Positions 31,443 to 41,600 are shown, counted from the first letter of the stretch. The stretch is 49,485 nt of DNA from Alphaproteobacteria bacterium (GCA_020846275.1 JADLEG010000058.1:1-49485); one strand, 5' to 3'. Numbers and translations are program-made. The notes: generated from the sequence alone by a model not told the origin.

Positions 31443-31543
31443 GCATGAGCTCACGCAGCGTGGAACGACGGCTCGGATCGACGCGGATCGACAAAGACGG
31501 ATTGATATATCAGGGCTTGATCCGACTTATCGTAAGGGTTAAT

Positions 31544-31561
31544 TTACAAACCAGTTGGTTT
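31544..31561. promoter_or_regulatory. TetR operator candidate 3 (autoregulatory)
   Basis: TTACAAACCAGTTGGTTT, containing the palindrome AAACCA-GT-TGGTTT. Its complement matches operator 1 at about 13 of 18 bases. It ends 12 bases before the TetR start codon, where binding would block transcription or translation of the regulator gene. Confidence 0.55.
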
Positions 31562-31573
31562 TAAGGCGGAAAC

Positions 31574-32197
31574 GTGTCGGAAAAAGGCTTATCCACCCGT
31601 CACCGGATCATCAAGGCGGCTGAGACGCTGGTCCTGAAGCATGGCTTTGCGGGAACCTCGCTGGATGACGTGCTGCGCGAGACGGGCCTGACCAAGGGCG
31701 CGTTCTTCCACCATTTCAAGAGCAAGGCCGAGCTCGCCAAGGCGATCGCCGAGAACTATGCCGAAGCCGACATGAAGATGTTCGTCGACTGGTCGGCCCA
31801 GGCTGACCGGCTGAGCGACGATCCCTACGAACGCGTGATGATCTTCCTCAAGCTGCTCGAGGAGTTCCTCGACGGGCTGACCGAGGCGCCGCAGGGCTGT
31901 GTCCTTGCCGCCTATGTCTATGCCAGCGGTATGTTCGAGCCGGCCGTTCGCGAGTATGTCCGCGGCCGGCTGGATTGGTGGCAGTGCCTCTATGAGAAGA
32001 AGTTCCAGGCGCTGATCGATGCCCGCCCGCCGGCGGCGCCGGTCACGGCGCGCGCCCTGGCCGAGATGATCGCCTCGATCATCCAGGGCGCCTTCGTCCT
32101 CGGCATGGCGTTCAAGGATCGCGAGCTGATGAAGCGCCAGTCGCAGCAGTTCCGGCACTATCTCGATCTGCTGTTCCGCCCGCGGGCGGCAGCCTAG
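31574..32197 (+). CDS. TetR/AcrR family transcriptional regulator
   Basis: 207-residue regulator. The N-terminal DNA-binding domain (about 8-55) shows TRHRIIKAAETLVLKHGFAG, then TSLDDVLRETGLTKGAFFHH with the recognition helix and FKSKAELAKAI. The C-terminal ligand domain is helical and ends in ASIIQGAFVLGMAFKDRELM. GTG 31574 is the start, preceded by AAGGCGGAA. Three related operator-like sequences in the 218-base divergent region suggest that it represses both itself and the DUF1127 gene. Its ligand is unknown. Confidence 0.92.
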   Translation: MSEKGLSTRHRIIKAAETLVLKHGFAGTSLDDVLRETGLTKGAFFHHFKSKAELAKAIAENYAEADMKMFVDWSAQADRLSDDPYERVMIFLKLLEEFLDGLTEAPQGCVLAAYVYASGMFEPAVREYVRGRLDWWQCLYEKKFQALIDARPPAAPVTARALAEMIASIIQGAFVLGMAFKDRELMKRQSQQFRHYLDLLFRPRAAA

Positions 32198-32208
32198 CCT
32201 AGCTTAGA

Positions 32209-33228
32209 CTAGGCGGCCGGCACGCCCTTGCTCGTGGAGTACTCGAAATGCAGCGCCTCGCCGGGATGCACGCGCGGGTAGATCGCGTGCGCGGCCTGCG
32301 CCGCCTCGGCGAATCCGGTCAGGATCAATTTCAGCTTGCGCGGGTAGGTGGCGATGTCGCCGACCGCGTGGATGCCGGGGGTCGAGGTCGCGCAGGTCGA
32401 CGGGTCGACCGCGATATGGTTGCGCTCCAGGTTCAGCCCCCAGCCGGCGATCGGCCCCAGCGTCATCGCCAGGCCGAAGAAGGGCAGCAGGAAGTCCGCC
32501 TCCAGCCGTCGCACCGCGCCGTCCAGCGACTTCACCATGACGGCCGATAGCCGCGTGCCGTCGCCCTCCAGCGCGTCGAGCTGGTAGGGCACGACCATCT
32601 CGACGCGACCCGCATCGGCCATCGCCTTCAGCCGCGCCGCACTCTCGGGCGCGCAGCGGAATTTGTCGCGGCGATGCACGACCATGACCTTGCCGGCGAC
32701 CTCGCCCAGCGACAGCGTCCAGTCGACCGCGGAATCGCCGCCGCCCGCGATCACCACCCGCTTGCCGCGGAACTCCTCGCGCCTGGTCACCAGGTAGCGC
32801 ACCGCGCTGCCCTCGTAGGCCTCGATGCCCTGGAGCGGCGGGCGGTTGGGTCCGAAGGCTCCAACCCCGGCCGCGATCATCACGGCGCGCGCTTCGATCG
32901 CCGTGCCGCTGCTGGTCGCCAGGCTGAAGCCGCCGTCGGCCGTGGGCGCGAGGGACGTGACCTGCTGGCCAAGCCGATAGATCGGATGGAACGGCGCGGC
33001 CTGGGCCACCAGCTTCTCGACCAGCGCGGCCGCGTCGATCCGCGGATAGCCGGGAATGTCATAGATCGGCTTTTCCGGATAGAGCGCGGTCAACTGCCCG
33101 CCCGGCGCGTCGAGCGCGTCGAGGACGTGGCAGCGCATCTTCAGCATGCCGCATTCGAACACGGCGAACAGGCCGACCGGCCCGGCGCCGATGATGGCGA
33201 CATCGGTTTTCTCGGCAGTGGGGGACAT
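32209..33228 (-). CDS. Ferredoxin/flavodoxin-NADP(+) reductase, thioredoxin-reductase-like type
   Basis: 339-residue two-dinucleotide flavoprotein: FAD motif VAIIGAGPVGLFAVFECGML (residues 10-29), NADPH motif VVIAGGGDSAVDWTLSLGEV, and the C-terminal GIHAVGDIATYPRKLKLILT with the FAD-binding aspartate. The CxxC redox pair of thioredoxin reductase is missing, which identifies the TrxB-like ferredoxin-NADP reductase (FNR) class. It would reduce ferredoxin or flavodoxin from NADPH, and the flavodoxin at 23188-23658 is a possible partner. ATG 33228 is used; a possible upstream extension has no family features. It converges with the TetR gene (11 bases between stops). Confidence 0.9.
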   Translation of the reverse strand: MSPTAEKTDVAIIGAGPVGLFAVFECGMLKMRCHVLDALDAPGGQLTALYPEKPIYDIPGYPRIDAAALVEKLVAQAAPFHPIYRLGQQVTSLAPTADGGFSLATSSGTAIEARAVMIAAGVGAFGPNRPPLQGIEAYEGSAVRYLVTRREEFRGKRVVIAGGGDSAVDWTLSLGEVAGKVMVVHRRDKFRCAPESAARLKAMADAGRVEMVVPYQLDALEGDGTRLSAVMVKSLDGAVRRLEADFLLPFFGLAMTLGPIAGWGLNLERNHIAVDPSTCATSTPGIHAVGDIATYPRKLKLILTGFAEAAQAAHAIYPRVHPGEALHFEYSTSKGVPAA

Positions 33229-33358
33229 GGCGACTCTCGCGGCTTGCGAACCGGGACGAATACCATGGTGCGCGCGCGGGCGCCGTGCAACCACTTGCGG
33301 AGAGCGGGCTTTTCGCGCCGTTGCACAGCCGGGCCGTGCCCGCTAGAACCGGCCGGGC

Positions 33359-33871
33359 ATGAACCCTGCCGCCGACCTGGAAGTCTTGCCCGCGACCCGC
33401 GCGGTCGCGCTGGCCGACGAGGCCGCGACACAGCGCCTGGCCGCTTGCGTGGCGGCCGAGGCGCGGGCGCGGGACGTGATCGCGCTCACGGGCCCGCTGG
33501 GGGCCGGCAAGACCGCCTTCGCGCGCTTCTTCCTGGCCGCGTTGGCGCGCCGCGAGGGCATGGCGGCGCCCGACGAGGTGCCCAGTCCCACCTTCACCCT
33601 GGTGCAGACCTACCGGCTCGGCAGCCTCGCCGTCTGGCATTTCGACCTTTACCGGCTGGCGCGGCCGGACGACGCGGTCGAACTCGGCCTCGACGAGGCG
33701 CTGGCCGAGGGCATCAGCCTGATCGAGTGGCCGGAGCGCCTGGGGCGCCTTCTGCCGCGCGACCGGCTGGAGATCGCGCTGGCCTACGCGGCCGCCGATC
33801 GGCCCGAGGCAAGGCTGGCGACGCTGACCGGCCATGGCGCGTGGCGCTTGCGGGTCGACCATGTCGCCTGA
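33359..33871 (+). CDS. tsaE: tRNA t6A37 biosynthesis ATPase TsaE
   Basis: 170-residue P-loop protein required with TsaB, TsaC and TsaD for threonylcarbamoyl-adenosine at position 37 of tRNAs. Seen: Walker A ALTGPLGAGKTAFARFF (42-58), PSPTFTLVQTYR (switch region) and WHFDLYRLARPDDAVELGLD, then SLIEWPERLG, all diagnostic. First gene of a tight cluster: the amgK start lies 11 bases inside its 3' end. The tsaE-amgK-murU-addB-addA-trxA order recurs in Alphaproteobacteria. Confidence 0.95.
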   Translation: MNPAADLEVLPATRAVALADEAATQRLAACVAAEARARDVIALTGPLGAGKTAFARFFLAALARREGMAAPDEVPSPTFTLVQTYRLGSLAVWHFDLYRLARPDDAVELGLDEALAEGISLIEWPERLGRLLPRDRLEIALAYAAADRPEARLATLTGHGAWRLRVDHVA

Positions 33872-34871
33872 GCGCCAGCGCATCGCCGCCGCCTTCCTTG
33901 CCCGCGCCGGCTGGGGCCAGGCGCGCAGCGAAGCCCTGCCGGGCGACGCCTCGTTCCGCCGCTATCACCGCCTGTTCCTCGGCGACCGGCGCGCGCTGCT
34001 GATGGACGCGCCGCCCGACAAGGAGGACGTGCGGCCCTATGTGCGCATCGCGCGGCTGCTGGCGAAGCTGGGTTTCAGCGCGCCGGCGATCCTGGCCGAG
34101 GCGCCGGCCGAGGGCATGCTGGTGATCGAGGATTTCGGCGACGACACCTATACGCGCCTGCTGGCGCGCGGCCAGGACGAGGGGGCGCTGTACCGGCTGG
34201 CGACGGACCTTTTGATCGAACTGCGCCGCCGCTTCCAGCCGGCGGACGGCGAGGGCGTGCCAGCCTATGACGACCAGCGCCTGCTGACGGAGGCGAGCCT
34301 CCTGACCGACTGGTTCCTGCCGGCGGCCACCGGGCGCGCGACGCCTGCCGGGTTGCGCGAGGAATACCTGGCGCTCTGGCGCGCGCTGCTGCCGGTGGCG
34401 CGCGGCGTGCCCGACACGCTGGTGCTGCGCGACTACCACATCGACAACCTGATGCTGGTCGCCGGGCGGACGGGAACGGCAGCCTGCGGCGTGCTCGATT
34501 TCCAGGACGCGGTGATCGGGCCCGCAAGCTACGACCTGGTGTCGCTGCTCGAGGACGCGCGGCGCGACGTCGCGCCCGACCTCGCGGCGTCGCTGTACCG
34601 GCGCTACGAGGCGGCTTTCCCCGCAGGCGACCGCGCGGCCTTCGACGCCAGCTACGCGGTGATGGGCGCGCAGCGCAATGCCAAGATCGTCGGCATCTTC
34701 ACGCGGCTCTGCGTGCGCGACGGCAAGCGCGGCTACCTGGCGCATATCCCGCGGGTGTGGCGGCTGCTGGAGGGAGACTTGAAGCATCCGACGCTGGCCG
34801 CGATGCGCCAGTGGTTCGACCGTCACGTGCCGGCCGAACTGCGCGCCGTGCCACGGAGCCTTGCGGCATGA
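33861..34871 (+). CDS. amgK: Anomeric N-acetylmuramate/N-acetylglucosamine kinase AmgK
   Basis: 336-residue aminoglycoside-phosphotransferase-fold kinase that phosphorylates MurNAc/GlcNAc at C1 in the peptidoglycan recycling bypass leading to UDP-MurNAc. Seen: LPGDASFRRYHRL near the N-terminus, VIEDFGDDTYTRLL, the catalytic loop VLRDYHIDNLML and the metal-binding VLDFQDAVIGPASYDLVSLL. ATG 33861 overlaps tsaE by 11 bases; the stop overlaps murU (ATGA). Its pairing with murU strongly supports the assignment over a generic phosphotransferase. Confidence 0.9.
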   Translation: MSPERQRIAAAFLARAGWGQARSEALPGDASFRRYHRLFLGDRRALLMDAPPDKEDVRPYVRIARLLAKLGFSAPAILAEAPAEGMLVIEDFGDDTYTRLLARGQDEGALYRLATDLLIELRRRFQPADGEGVPAYDDQRLLTEASLLTDWFLPAATGRATPAGLREEYLALWRALLPVARGVPDTLVLRDYHIDNLMLVAGRTGTAACGVLDFQDAVIGPASYDLVSLLEDARRDVAPDLAASLYRRYEAAFPAGDRAAFDASYAVMGAQRNAKIVGIFTRLCVRDGKRGYLAHIPRVWRLLEGDLKHPTLAAMRQWFDRHVPAELRAVPRSLAA

Positions 34872-35602
34872 GCCGCATGCCGAAACACGCCATGGTCCTG
34901 GCCGCCGGCCTGGGGCTGCGCATGCGCCCGATCACCGAGAAGCTGCCGAAGCCGCTGATCGAGGTGGCGGGCCGCACGCTGCTCGACCGCGCGCTCGACC
35001 GGCTCGAGGATGCGGGCATCGAATCGGCCGTCGTCAATGTCCACTACCTGGGCGCGGCGATCGAGCGGCACCTCAAGCGGCGCGCCAACCCGGCGATCGC
35101 GATCTCGCGCGAGGCGGACCTGCTCGAAACCGGCGGCGGGGTGCGCCAGGCGCTCGATCATTTCGGCGGCAAGCCTTTCTTCGTGGTCAACAGCGACATC
35201 ACCTGGCTCGACGGGCCGCGTTCCGCGCTCAAGCGCCTGGCCGACGCCTGGGATGACGAACGCATGGACGCGCTGCTGCTGGTGAACTCGGTCGCCAAGA
35301 CCGACGACTACGACGGCAGCGGCGATTTCTTCCTGTCGCCCAGCGGCCGGCTTCGCCGGCGCAAGCGCCGCGAGATCGCGCCGTTCCTGTTCACCGGCGT
35401 GCAGATCCTGCATCCCCGGCTGTTCCGCGACAGCGACCCGGAGCGCTTCTCGCTCAACGTCCTCTACGACCGCGCCGAGCAGGAAGGACGCCTGCACGGG
35501 CTGGTGCATGACGGGGTCTGGTTCCATATCGGCACGCCCTCGGGCCTCGCCATCGCCAATCGCGCGCTGCCGCCCGCGCGCCGGCGGGCCAAGGCCGGAT
35601 AG
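34868..35602 (+). CDS. murU: N-acetylmuramate-1-phosphate uridylyltransferase MurU
   Basis: 244-residue nucleotidyltransferase that makes UDP-MurNAc from MurNAc-1-phosphate, next step after AmgK. Seen: AMVLAAGLGLRMRPITEKLP and KPLIEVAGRTLLD (nucleotide-binding signature and catalytic lysine), ETGGGVRQAL, and FVVNSDITWLDG with the metal aspartate. The C-terminus GVWFHIGTPSGLAIANRAL is typical of the family. Start overlaps the amgK stop (ATGA). This recycling route bypasses MurA/MurB and is linked to intrinsic fosfomycin tolerance in other bacteria. Confidence 0.92.
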   Translation: MSRMPKHAMVLAAGLGLRMRPITEKLPKPLIEVAGRTLLDRALDRLEDAGIESAVVNVHYLGAAIERHLKRRANPAIAISREADLLETGGGVRQALDHFGGKPFFVVNSDITWLDGPRSALKRLADAWDDERMDALLLVNSVAKTDDYDGSGDFFLSPSGRLRRRKRREIAPFLFTGVQILHPRLFRDSDPERFSLNVLYDRAEQEGRLHGLVHDGVWFHIGTPSGLAIANRALPPARRRAKAG

Positions 35603-35632
35603 CGCATGGGTTGGCAAGCTCGGCATGAGGTC

Positions 35633-35659
35633 CTCATCCTGAGCCTGTCGAAGGATGAG
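35633..35659. repeat. Dispersed repeat family C, copy 3 (short)
   Basis: CTCATCCT and AGGATGAG flank GAGCCTGTCGA, a single hairpin of the family seen at 25761 and 27230. It lies between murU and addB, ending 8 bases before the addB start codon; its AAGGA may serve as the addB ribosome binding site. Confidence 0.85.
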
Positions 35660-35667
35660 CCCCGCCC

Positions 35668-38604
35668 ATGACCGGCGTCTATGCGGTGCCGCTCGGCGCG
35701 GGGTTCGCCGACGCGCTCGCCCGCGGCGTTGCCGAGGATTGCGGCGACGACCCGCTCGCCCTCGGCGAGGTGACGATCCTTTTGCCCAACCGGCGCGCGG
35801 TGCGGGCGGTGGCCGATGCGTTCCTGCGCCGGCGCGAGGGCCGGCCGATGCTGCTGCCGGTCCTGCGCCCGGTGGGCGACGTCGATCAGGACGATCCCGA
35901 TCTCCTGGCCGGCGACGGCACCGGCCTTGCCGAGGAGGCCGAGCTGCCGCCGGCGATCGGCGAGGCTCGGCGGCTGGCGCTGCTGGCGCGCATGATCCTC
36001 AAGCTGCCCGACGCGCCCGCCTCCTGCGACCAGGCCTTCGCGCTGGCGGGCGAACTGGCCCGCCTGCTCGACCAGGCGCATACCGAGCGCTGCGATTTCG
36101 CGCGGCTCTCGACCCTGGCGCCGGCGCAGTACGCGCTGCATTGGCAGAAGACGCTCGACTTCCTCGCCATCGTCACCGCCCATTGGCCGAAGGTGCTGGA
36201 GGAGGAAGGGCTGATCGACCCGGTGCAGCGGCGGGACCTGCTGCTGCGGCGCCTGGCCGCGCGCTGGCGCGACCATCCGCCGGCCGGCCGGGTGCTGATC
36301 GCCGGCTCGACCGGCAGCGTGAAGGCGACGGCCGAGCTGATGGCGGCGGTAGCCGGCCTGCCGCGCGGCGCGGTGATCCTGCCCGGCTTCGACCGCGCCG
36401 CCATCGCGGCCGACGGCGATGCGATCCGCGACGATCCCGCGCATCCCCAGCACGCCATCGCGCTGCTGCTGCGCAAGCTCGCGGTCGCGCCCGCGGACGT
36501 GATGGACTGGCCGGCGGGCGTGGCGGCGCCGCGGCCCGCGCGCGCCGCGCTGCTGTCGACCGCGATGCGGCCGGCCGAGGCGACCGACGCCTGGCGCGAC
36601 CTGCCGGCGGCTTCGGACGCGGCGATCACGGGCGTCTGGCGCGTCGACTGTCCCGGCCCGCGCGAGGAGGCCGCCGCCATTGCGCTGATGCTGCGCGAGG
36701 TCTTGGAGCGTCCCGGCCGCACCGCCGCGCTGGTGACGCCCGATCGCGCGCTGGCGCGCCGCGTCGCGATCGAGCTCAAGCGCTGGGGCGTGGCGATCGA
36801 CGATTCCGCCGGCCTCGATCTGCTCGCCACGCCCACAGGCGTGTTCCTGCGCCTGGTCGCCGAGATGATGGACGACCAGGCGGCGCCCGTGCCGCTCCTG
36901 GCCTGCTTCAAGCACCCGCTGGCCAAGGGCGGGCGGTCGCGCGGCGAATTCCGCGGCCTGACTCGCCGGCTCGAGATGAAGGCGCTGCGCGGACCGCGCC
37001 CCGCGCCCGGTTTCGCCGGCATGCTGCGTGGCCTGCGCGATCTTGGCGACGAGGCGCTGGTCGGCTGGATCGGCGATATCGAGCGCGCCGCCCGGCCCTT
37101 TGCCGCGCTGCTCGACGGGGGGACGGCGGACCTCGCGGAATTGATCCGCGCGCACTGGAATTTCGCCGAGGCGCTGGCGACCGGCCCTGACGGGGTCAGC
37201 GCGCTCAGGCTGGGCGACGCCAGCGACGCGCTGGCCCGTGCGCTCGACGAGGTGCTGCTGGCGGTTGCGGATTTCCCGCGGATCGACAGCCGCGCCTATA
37301 AGCTCGCCTTCGCGCGCCTGCTCGCCGGCCGCGCGGTCAGGCCGCAGCGCGGCCAGCATCCGCGCCTGGCGATCTGGGGCCCGCTCGAGGCGCGCCTGCA
37401 ACAGGCCGACCGCATCGTGCTGGGCGGCCTGAACGAAGGCACATGGCCGGCCGATCCCGCCGACGATCCCTGGATGAGCCGCCCGATGCGCCAGGAATTC
37501 GGCCTGCCGGCGCTGGAACGCCGCATCGGCTTGGCGGCGCACGACTTCGCCGAGGGGTTCCTGGCGCCCGAGGTGATCCTCACGCGCGCGACGCGGGTGG
37601 AAGGCACGCCGGCCGTGGCGTCGCGCTGGCTGCTGCGGCTGGAAACCGTCCTGCGCGCCGGCGGCAAGGAGCGCGCGCTGCCCACGGGTCATTGGCTCGA
37701 CTGGCAGCAGGCGCTGGACCGGCCCGAGCGCGTCACGCCCATCCAGCGCCCCGCGCCGTGCCCGCCCGTCGCCGCGCGGCCGCGCCGCCTGTCGGTCACG
37801 CAGGTCGAGACCTGGATGCGCGACCCCTACGCGATCTACGCGCGCTACGTCCTCGACCTCCGGCGGATCGACGACCTGGATGCCGATCCCGGCGCCGCCG
37901 ATCGCGGCCAGATCATCCATGAGGCAATGGAGGCGTTCCTGCTTCGCTGCCCGGGGCCGCTGACCGAGGATGCGCTGGAACGGCTCGTCGCCATCGGCCG
38001 CAAAGTCTTCGAGCCGCTGGCGGAGTTGCGCCCGGGCATCATGGCGTTCTGGTGGCCGCGCTTCCGGCGCGCCGCCGCCTGGTTCATCGAGCGCGAGCGC
38101 GAGCGCCGGCCGCTGCTGGCCGAGAGCTTCGCCGAGCGCGACGGCCGGCTTGCGATCGATGCGCCGGGCGGGCCCTTCCTGCTGACCGCCAAGGCCGATC
38201 GCGTCGACCGGCTGAAGACCGGCGGCATCGCCATCATCGACTACAAGACCGGCCAGCCGCCGGCGCCCAAGCATGTCGAACTGGGCTTCTCGCCGCAGCT
38301 TCCGCTCGAGGCGGCGATCGCCGCGGCGGGCGGGTTCGCCGGCATTGCGGCCGGACCTGTCGAGGCGCTGGAAGTATGGCGGCTGACCGGCGGCGTCGAA
38401 CCGGGCCAGATCAAGCCGATCGCCGGCGATCCGGCGGTGCTGGCGGCGCAGGCGCTGGCGGGGCTCAGCCGGCTGGTCGCGCGATACGACGATCCGAAGA
38501 CGCCCTATGAATCGATCCCCCGCGCGGCCTTCGCGCCGCGCTACTCCGACTACGCGCACCTTGCCCGCGTGCAGGAATGGTCGGTGGCGGAGAAGGACGC
38601 GTGA
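35668..38604 (+). CDS. addB: Double-strand break repair protein AddB
   Basis: 978-residue subunit of the AddAB helicase-nuclease that resects double-strand ends for RecA. Consistent with AddB: VTILLPNRRAVRAVADAFLR near the N-terminus, an inactivated helicase-like middle, LGGLNEGTWPADPADDPWMS (about 590-610), and the C-terminal RecB-type nuclease with GQIIHEAMEAF and IIDYKTG (Asp858, Lys860). The family has low sequence identity, so identification rests on these motifs and on addA immediately downstream with a GTGA overlap. ATG 35668 is preceded only by the family C hairpin. Confidence 0.92.
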   Translation: MTGVYAVPLGAGFADALARGVAEDCGDDPLALGEVTILLPNRRAVRAVADAFLRRREGRPMLLPVLRPVGDVDQDDPDLLAGDGTGLAEEAELPPAIGEARRLALLARMILKLPDAPASCDQAFALAGELARLLDQAHTERCDFARLSTLAPAQYALHWQKTLDFLAIVTAHWPKVLEEEGLIDPVQRRDLLLRRLAARWRDHPPAGRVLIAGSTGSVKATAELMAAVAGLPRGAVILPGFDRAAIAADGDAIRDDPAHPQHAIALLLRKLAVAPADVMDWPAGVAAPRPARAALLSTAMRPAEATDAWRDLPAASDAAITGVWRVDCPGPREEAAAIALMLREVLERPGRTAALVTPDRALARRVAIELKRWGVAIDDSAGLDLLATPTGVFLRLVAEMMDDQAAPVPLLACFKHPLAKGGRSRGEFRGLTRRLEMKALRGPRPAPGFAGMLRGLRDLGDEALVGWIGDIERAARPFAALLDGGTADLAELIRAHWNFAEALATGPDGVSALRLGDASDALARALDEVLLAVADFPRIDSRAYKLAFARLLAGRAVRPQRGQHPRLAIWGPLEARLQQADRIVLGGLNEGTWPADPADDPWMSRPMRQEFGLPALERRIGLAAHDFAEGFLAPEVILTRATRVEGTPAVASRWLLRLETVLRAGGKERALPTGHWLDWQQALDRPERVTPIQRPAPCPPVAARPRRLSVTQVETWMRDPYAIYARYVLDLRRIDDLDADPGAADRGQIIHEAMEAFLLRCPGPLTEDALERLVAIGRKVFEPLAELRPGIMAFWWPRFRRAAAWFIERERERRPLLAESFAERDGRLAIDAPGGPFLLTAKADRVDRLKTGGIAIIDYKTGQPPAPKHVELGFSPQLPLEAAIAAAGGFAGIAAGPVEALEVWRLTGGVEPGQIKPIAGDPAVLAAQALAGLSRLVARYDDPKTPYESIPRAAFAPRYSDYAHLARVQEWSVAEKDA

Positions 38605-41600
38605 GCGAGCGGCTGACCGACCCGCAGCGCCGCGCCATCGATCCCGCCGCCTCGGTATGGGTCGAGGCCTCGGCCGGCACCGGCAAGACCCGGGTGCTGA
38701 CCGCGCGCGTGCTGCGCCTGCTGCTGGCCGGCACGGCGGCGGCGCGCATCCTGTGCCTGACCTTCACCAAGGCCGCAGCGGCCGAGATGCATGCGCGCAT
38801 CGAGCTGGAGCTCGGCATCTGGGCCGTGGCGAACGAGGCCGAGCTGATGCGCCGGGTCGCCCTGCTGGAAGGGGCAGCGCCGGACGCGGCCATGCTGGCG
38901 CGGGCGCGCCGACTGTTCGCGCGCGTGCTCGACGCGCCGGGCGGCCTGCGGATCATGACCATCCATGCCTTCTGTCAGTCGGTCCTGCGGCGCTTTCCGC
39001 TCGAGGCCGGCGTCGCGCCGCATTTCACCGTGCTGGACGATGCGTCGGCCGGGGAGCTGATGCAGGGCGCGCGCGACGCGCTGCTGCGTGCCGAGGCCGC
39101 CACGCCGGCGCTGGGCGATCCGTTGCGCCTGATCGCCGAGCTGGTCAACGAGGACGATTTCGCCGAGTTGATGGGATTGCTGGCGCGCGAGCGCGGGCGG
39201 CTGGCGCGCGCGCTCGATGCCAGCGGCGGCGTCGAAGGCATGGTCGCCGCCCTGCGCCGGCGTCACGGCGTGGACGGCGTGGCGAGCGACGCGGTGCTGG
39301 TCGCGACCGCCGTCGCCGAGGGCGCGTTCGATCGCCCGGCGCTGCTTTCGGCTTGCCGCGCGCTGCTGGCTGGCGGCAAGACCGATATCGAGCGCGGCCA
39401 GGTCGTCGCCAATTGGCTGGCCGGCGACCCGGCGAAGCGCGCCGCGATGCTCGACGCCTATGCGGCATGCTACCTGACCAAGGAAGGAGACGCGCGCAAG
39501 ACGCAAGCCACGAAAGGCGTCGAGGCAAAGGCGCCCGGCACGATCGCGGTCCTGGAGCGCGAGGCGCAGCGCCTGCTGGCACTGGCCGAGCGCCGGCGGG
39601 CCCTCGCCGTGGCGCTCGCGTCCGAGGCGATCGCGCGCCTGGGCGCCGCGCTGCTGCAACGCTACCAGCGCGCCAAGCGCGAGGCCGCGGCGCTCGACTA
39701 CGACGACCTGATCGAGGCGACCTGCCGCCTGCTGGAGCAGCCGGACATCGCGCCCTGGGTGCTGTTCAAGCTCGACGGCGGGCTCGACCACATCCTGATC
39801 GACGAGGCGCAGGACACCAATCCCGAGCAATGGCGCGTCGTGCAGGCGCTGGCCGAGGAGTTCTTCGCCGGCATCGGCGCGCGCGACGGCGTCCGCACCG
39901 TCTTTGCGGTCGGCGATCCCAAGCAGTCGATCTTCAGCTTCCAGCGCGCCGATCCGCGCGCGTTCGAGACCATGCGCGCGCATTTCGCCGGGCGCGTCGT
40001 GGCAGCCGGTTCCGACTGGCGCGACGAGGCCCTGGCGATCTCGTTCCGCTCCGCGCCGCCGGTGCTGGCGCTGGTCGATGCCGTGTTCGCGCTCGATCCC
40101 GCGCGGATCGGCGTGACGGCGCCGGATCGCGCGCTGGAGCATATCGCGCACCGCGCCGGCCATGCCGGGCTGGTGGAGCTGTGGCCGGTGGCCGCGCAGA
40201 TTGGCGAGGAGGAGCCCGAAGCCTGGGCGCCGCCGACCGAGCGCAGCTTCGTCGACCGGCCGCGCGCGCGGCTTGCCGACATGATCGCCGATCGGGTCGC
40301 CGACTGGATCAAGACGCCGCACACCCTGCTGTCGCGGAACCGGCCGATCCGGCCGGGCGACATCATGATCCTGGTGCGCCGGCGCGACGCGCTGGTGGGC
40401 GAGCTGGTGCGCGCGCTGAAGGAGCGCCAGGTCGCCGTCGCGGGCGTCGACCGCATGGTGCTGACCGAGCAGCTCGCGGTCATGGACCTGATGGCGCTGG
40501 GCGAGACCCTGCTGTTGCCCGATGACGACCTGACGCTTGCCACCGTCCTCAAATCGCCGCTGTTCGGCTTCGACGAGGACCAGCTCTTCGCCCTTGCGCG
40601 GGGGCGCCAGGGCAGTCTCTGGGCGGCGCTCAACGCGCGCGCGGCGGCGGACGCGCAAGGCCCGGAGGCCAAGGCGCTGGCCGAACTCGACTGGCTGCTG
40701 AAGCGCGCCGATTTCCTGTCGCCGCACGCGCTCTATGCCGAGGTGCTGAGCGCCAGGGGCGGGCGGGCCAGGCTGCTCGCGCGCCTGGGGCCGGATGCCG
40801 CCGACCCGCTGGACGAGTTCCTTGCCGCTACGCTGGCCTTCGAGCGCGCGCATCCCTCGTCGCTGCAGGGGTTCCTGGCGTGGCTGCATGCCGGCGCGGC
40901 CGAGATCAAGCGCGACCTGGACCAGACCGGCCGCGACGAGGTGCGCATCATGACCGTGCACGGCGCCAAGGGGCTGCAGGCACCGATCGTCATCCTGCCG
41001 GACACCGAGCAGGCCGCGACCCGGCTGCCGGCGGTGCTGTGGTCCGACAACGGCCTGCCGATCTGGACGCCCCGCGTCGCGATGGCCGACCAGGTTGCCG
41101 CCGCCGCGCGGGCCGCGAGCCGGGCGGCGCAGGACGAGGAATACCGCCGGCTGCTCTACGTCGCGCTGACCCGCGCGGAGGACCGCCTGATCGTCACCGG
41201 CTGGCACGGCCGCGGTTCGCCGCCGGAGGACTGCTGGTACAACCTGATCCAGCGCGGCGCCGCCGGGCTGGCGGAAGTTGCACCGCTGCTGGACCCCGCG
41301 TTTCCCGCGGAGGGCTGGAAGGGGCCCGCGCTGCGCCTGGCCAGCAAGCAGATCGACAAGCCGACGCCGCGTGCGGAGGCGGCCGCGGCGCCGCCGCCGC
41401 CGCCGGTGCCGGCTTGGGCCCGGCATCCGCCGCCGCCCGAGCCCGATCCGCCGCGGCCGCTGGTGCCCTCGGCGCCCGAGCCGGAGGAGGGCGAGCCGCC
41501 GGTGCTGGCGCCGATCGGGGCGGCGGAGCAGCGACGCTTCCGCCGCGGCCGCCTGATCCACCGCCTGCTGCAGGTCCTGCCCGAATTGCCGCCCGCGCAG

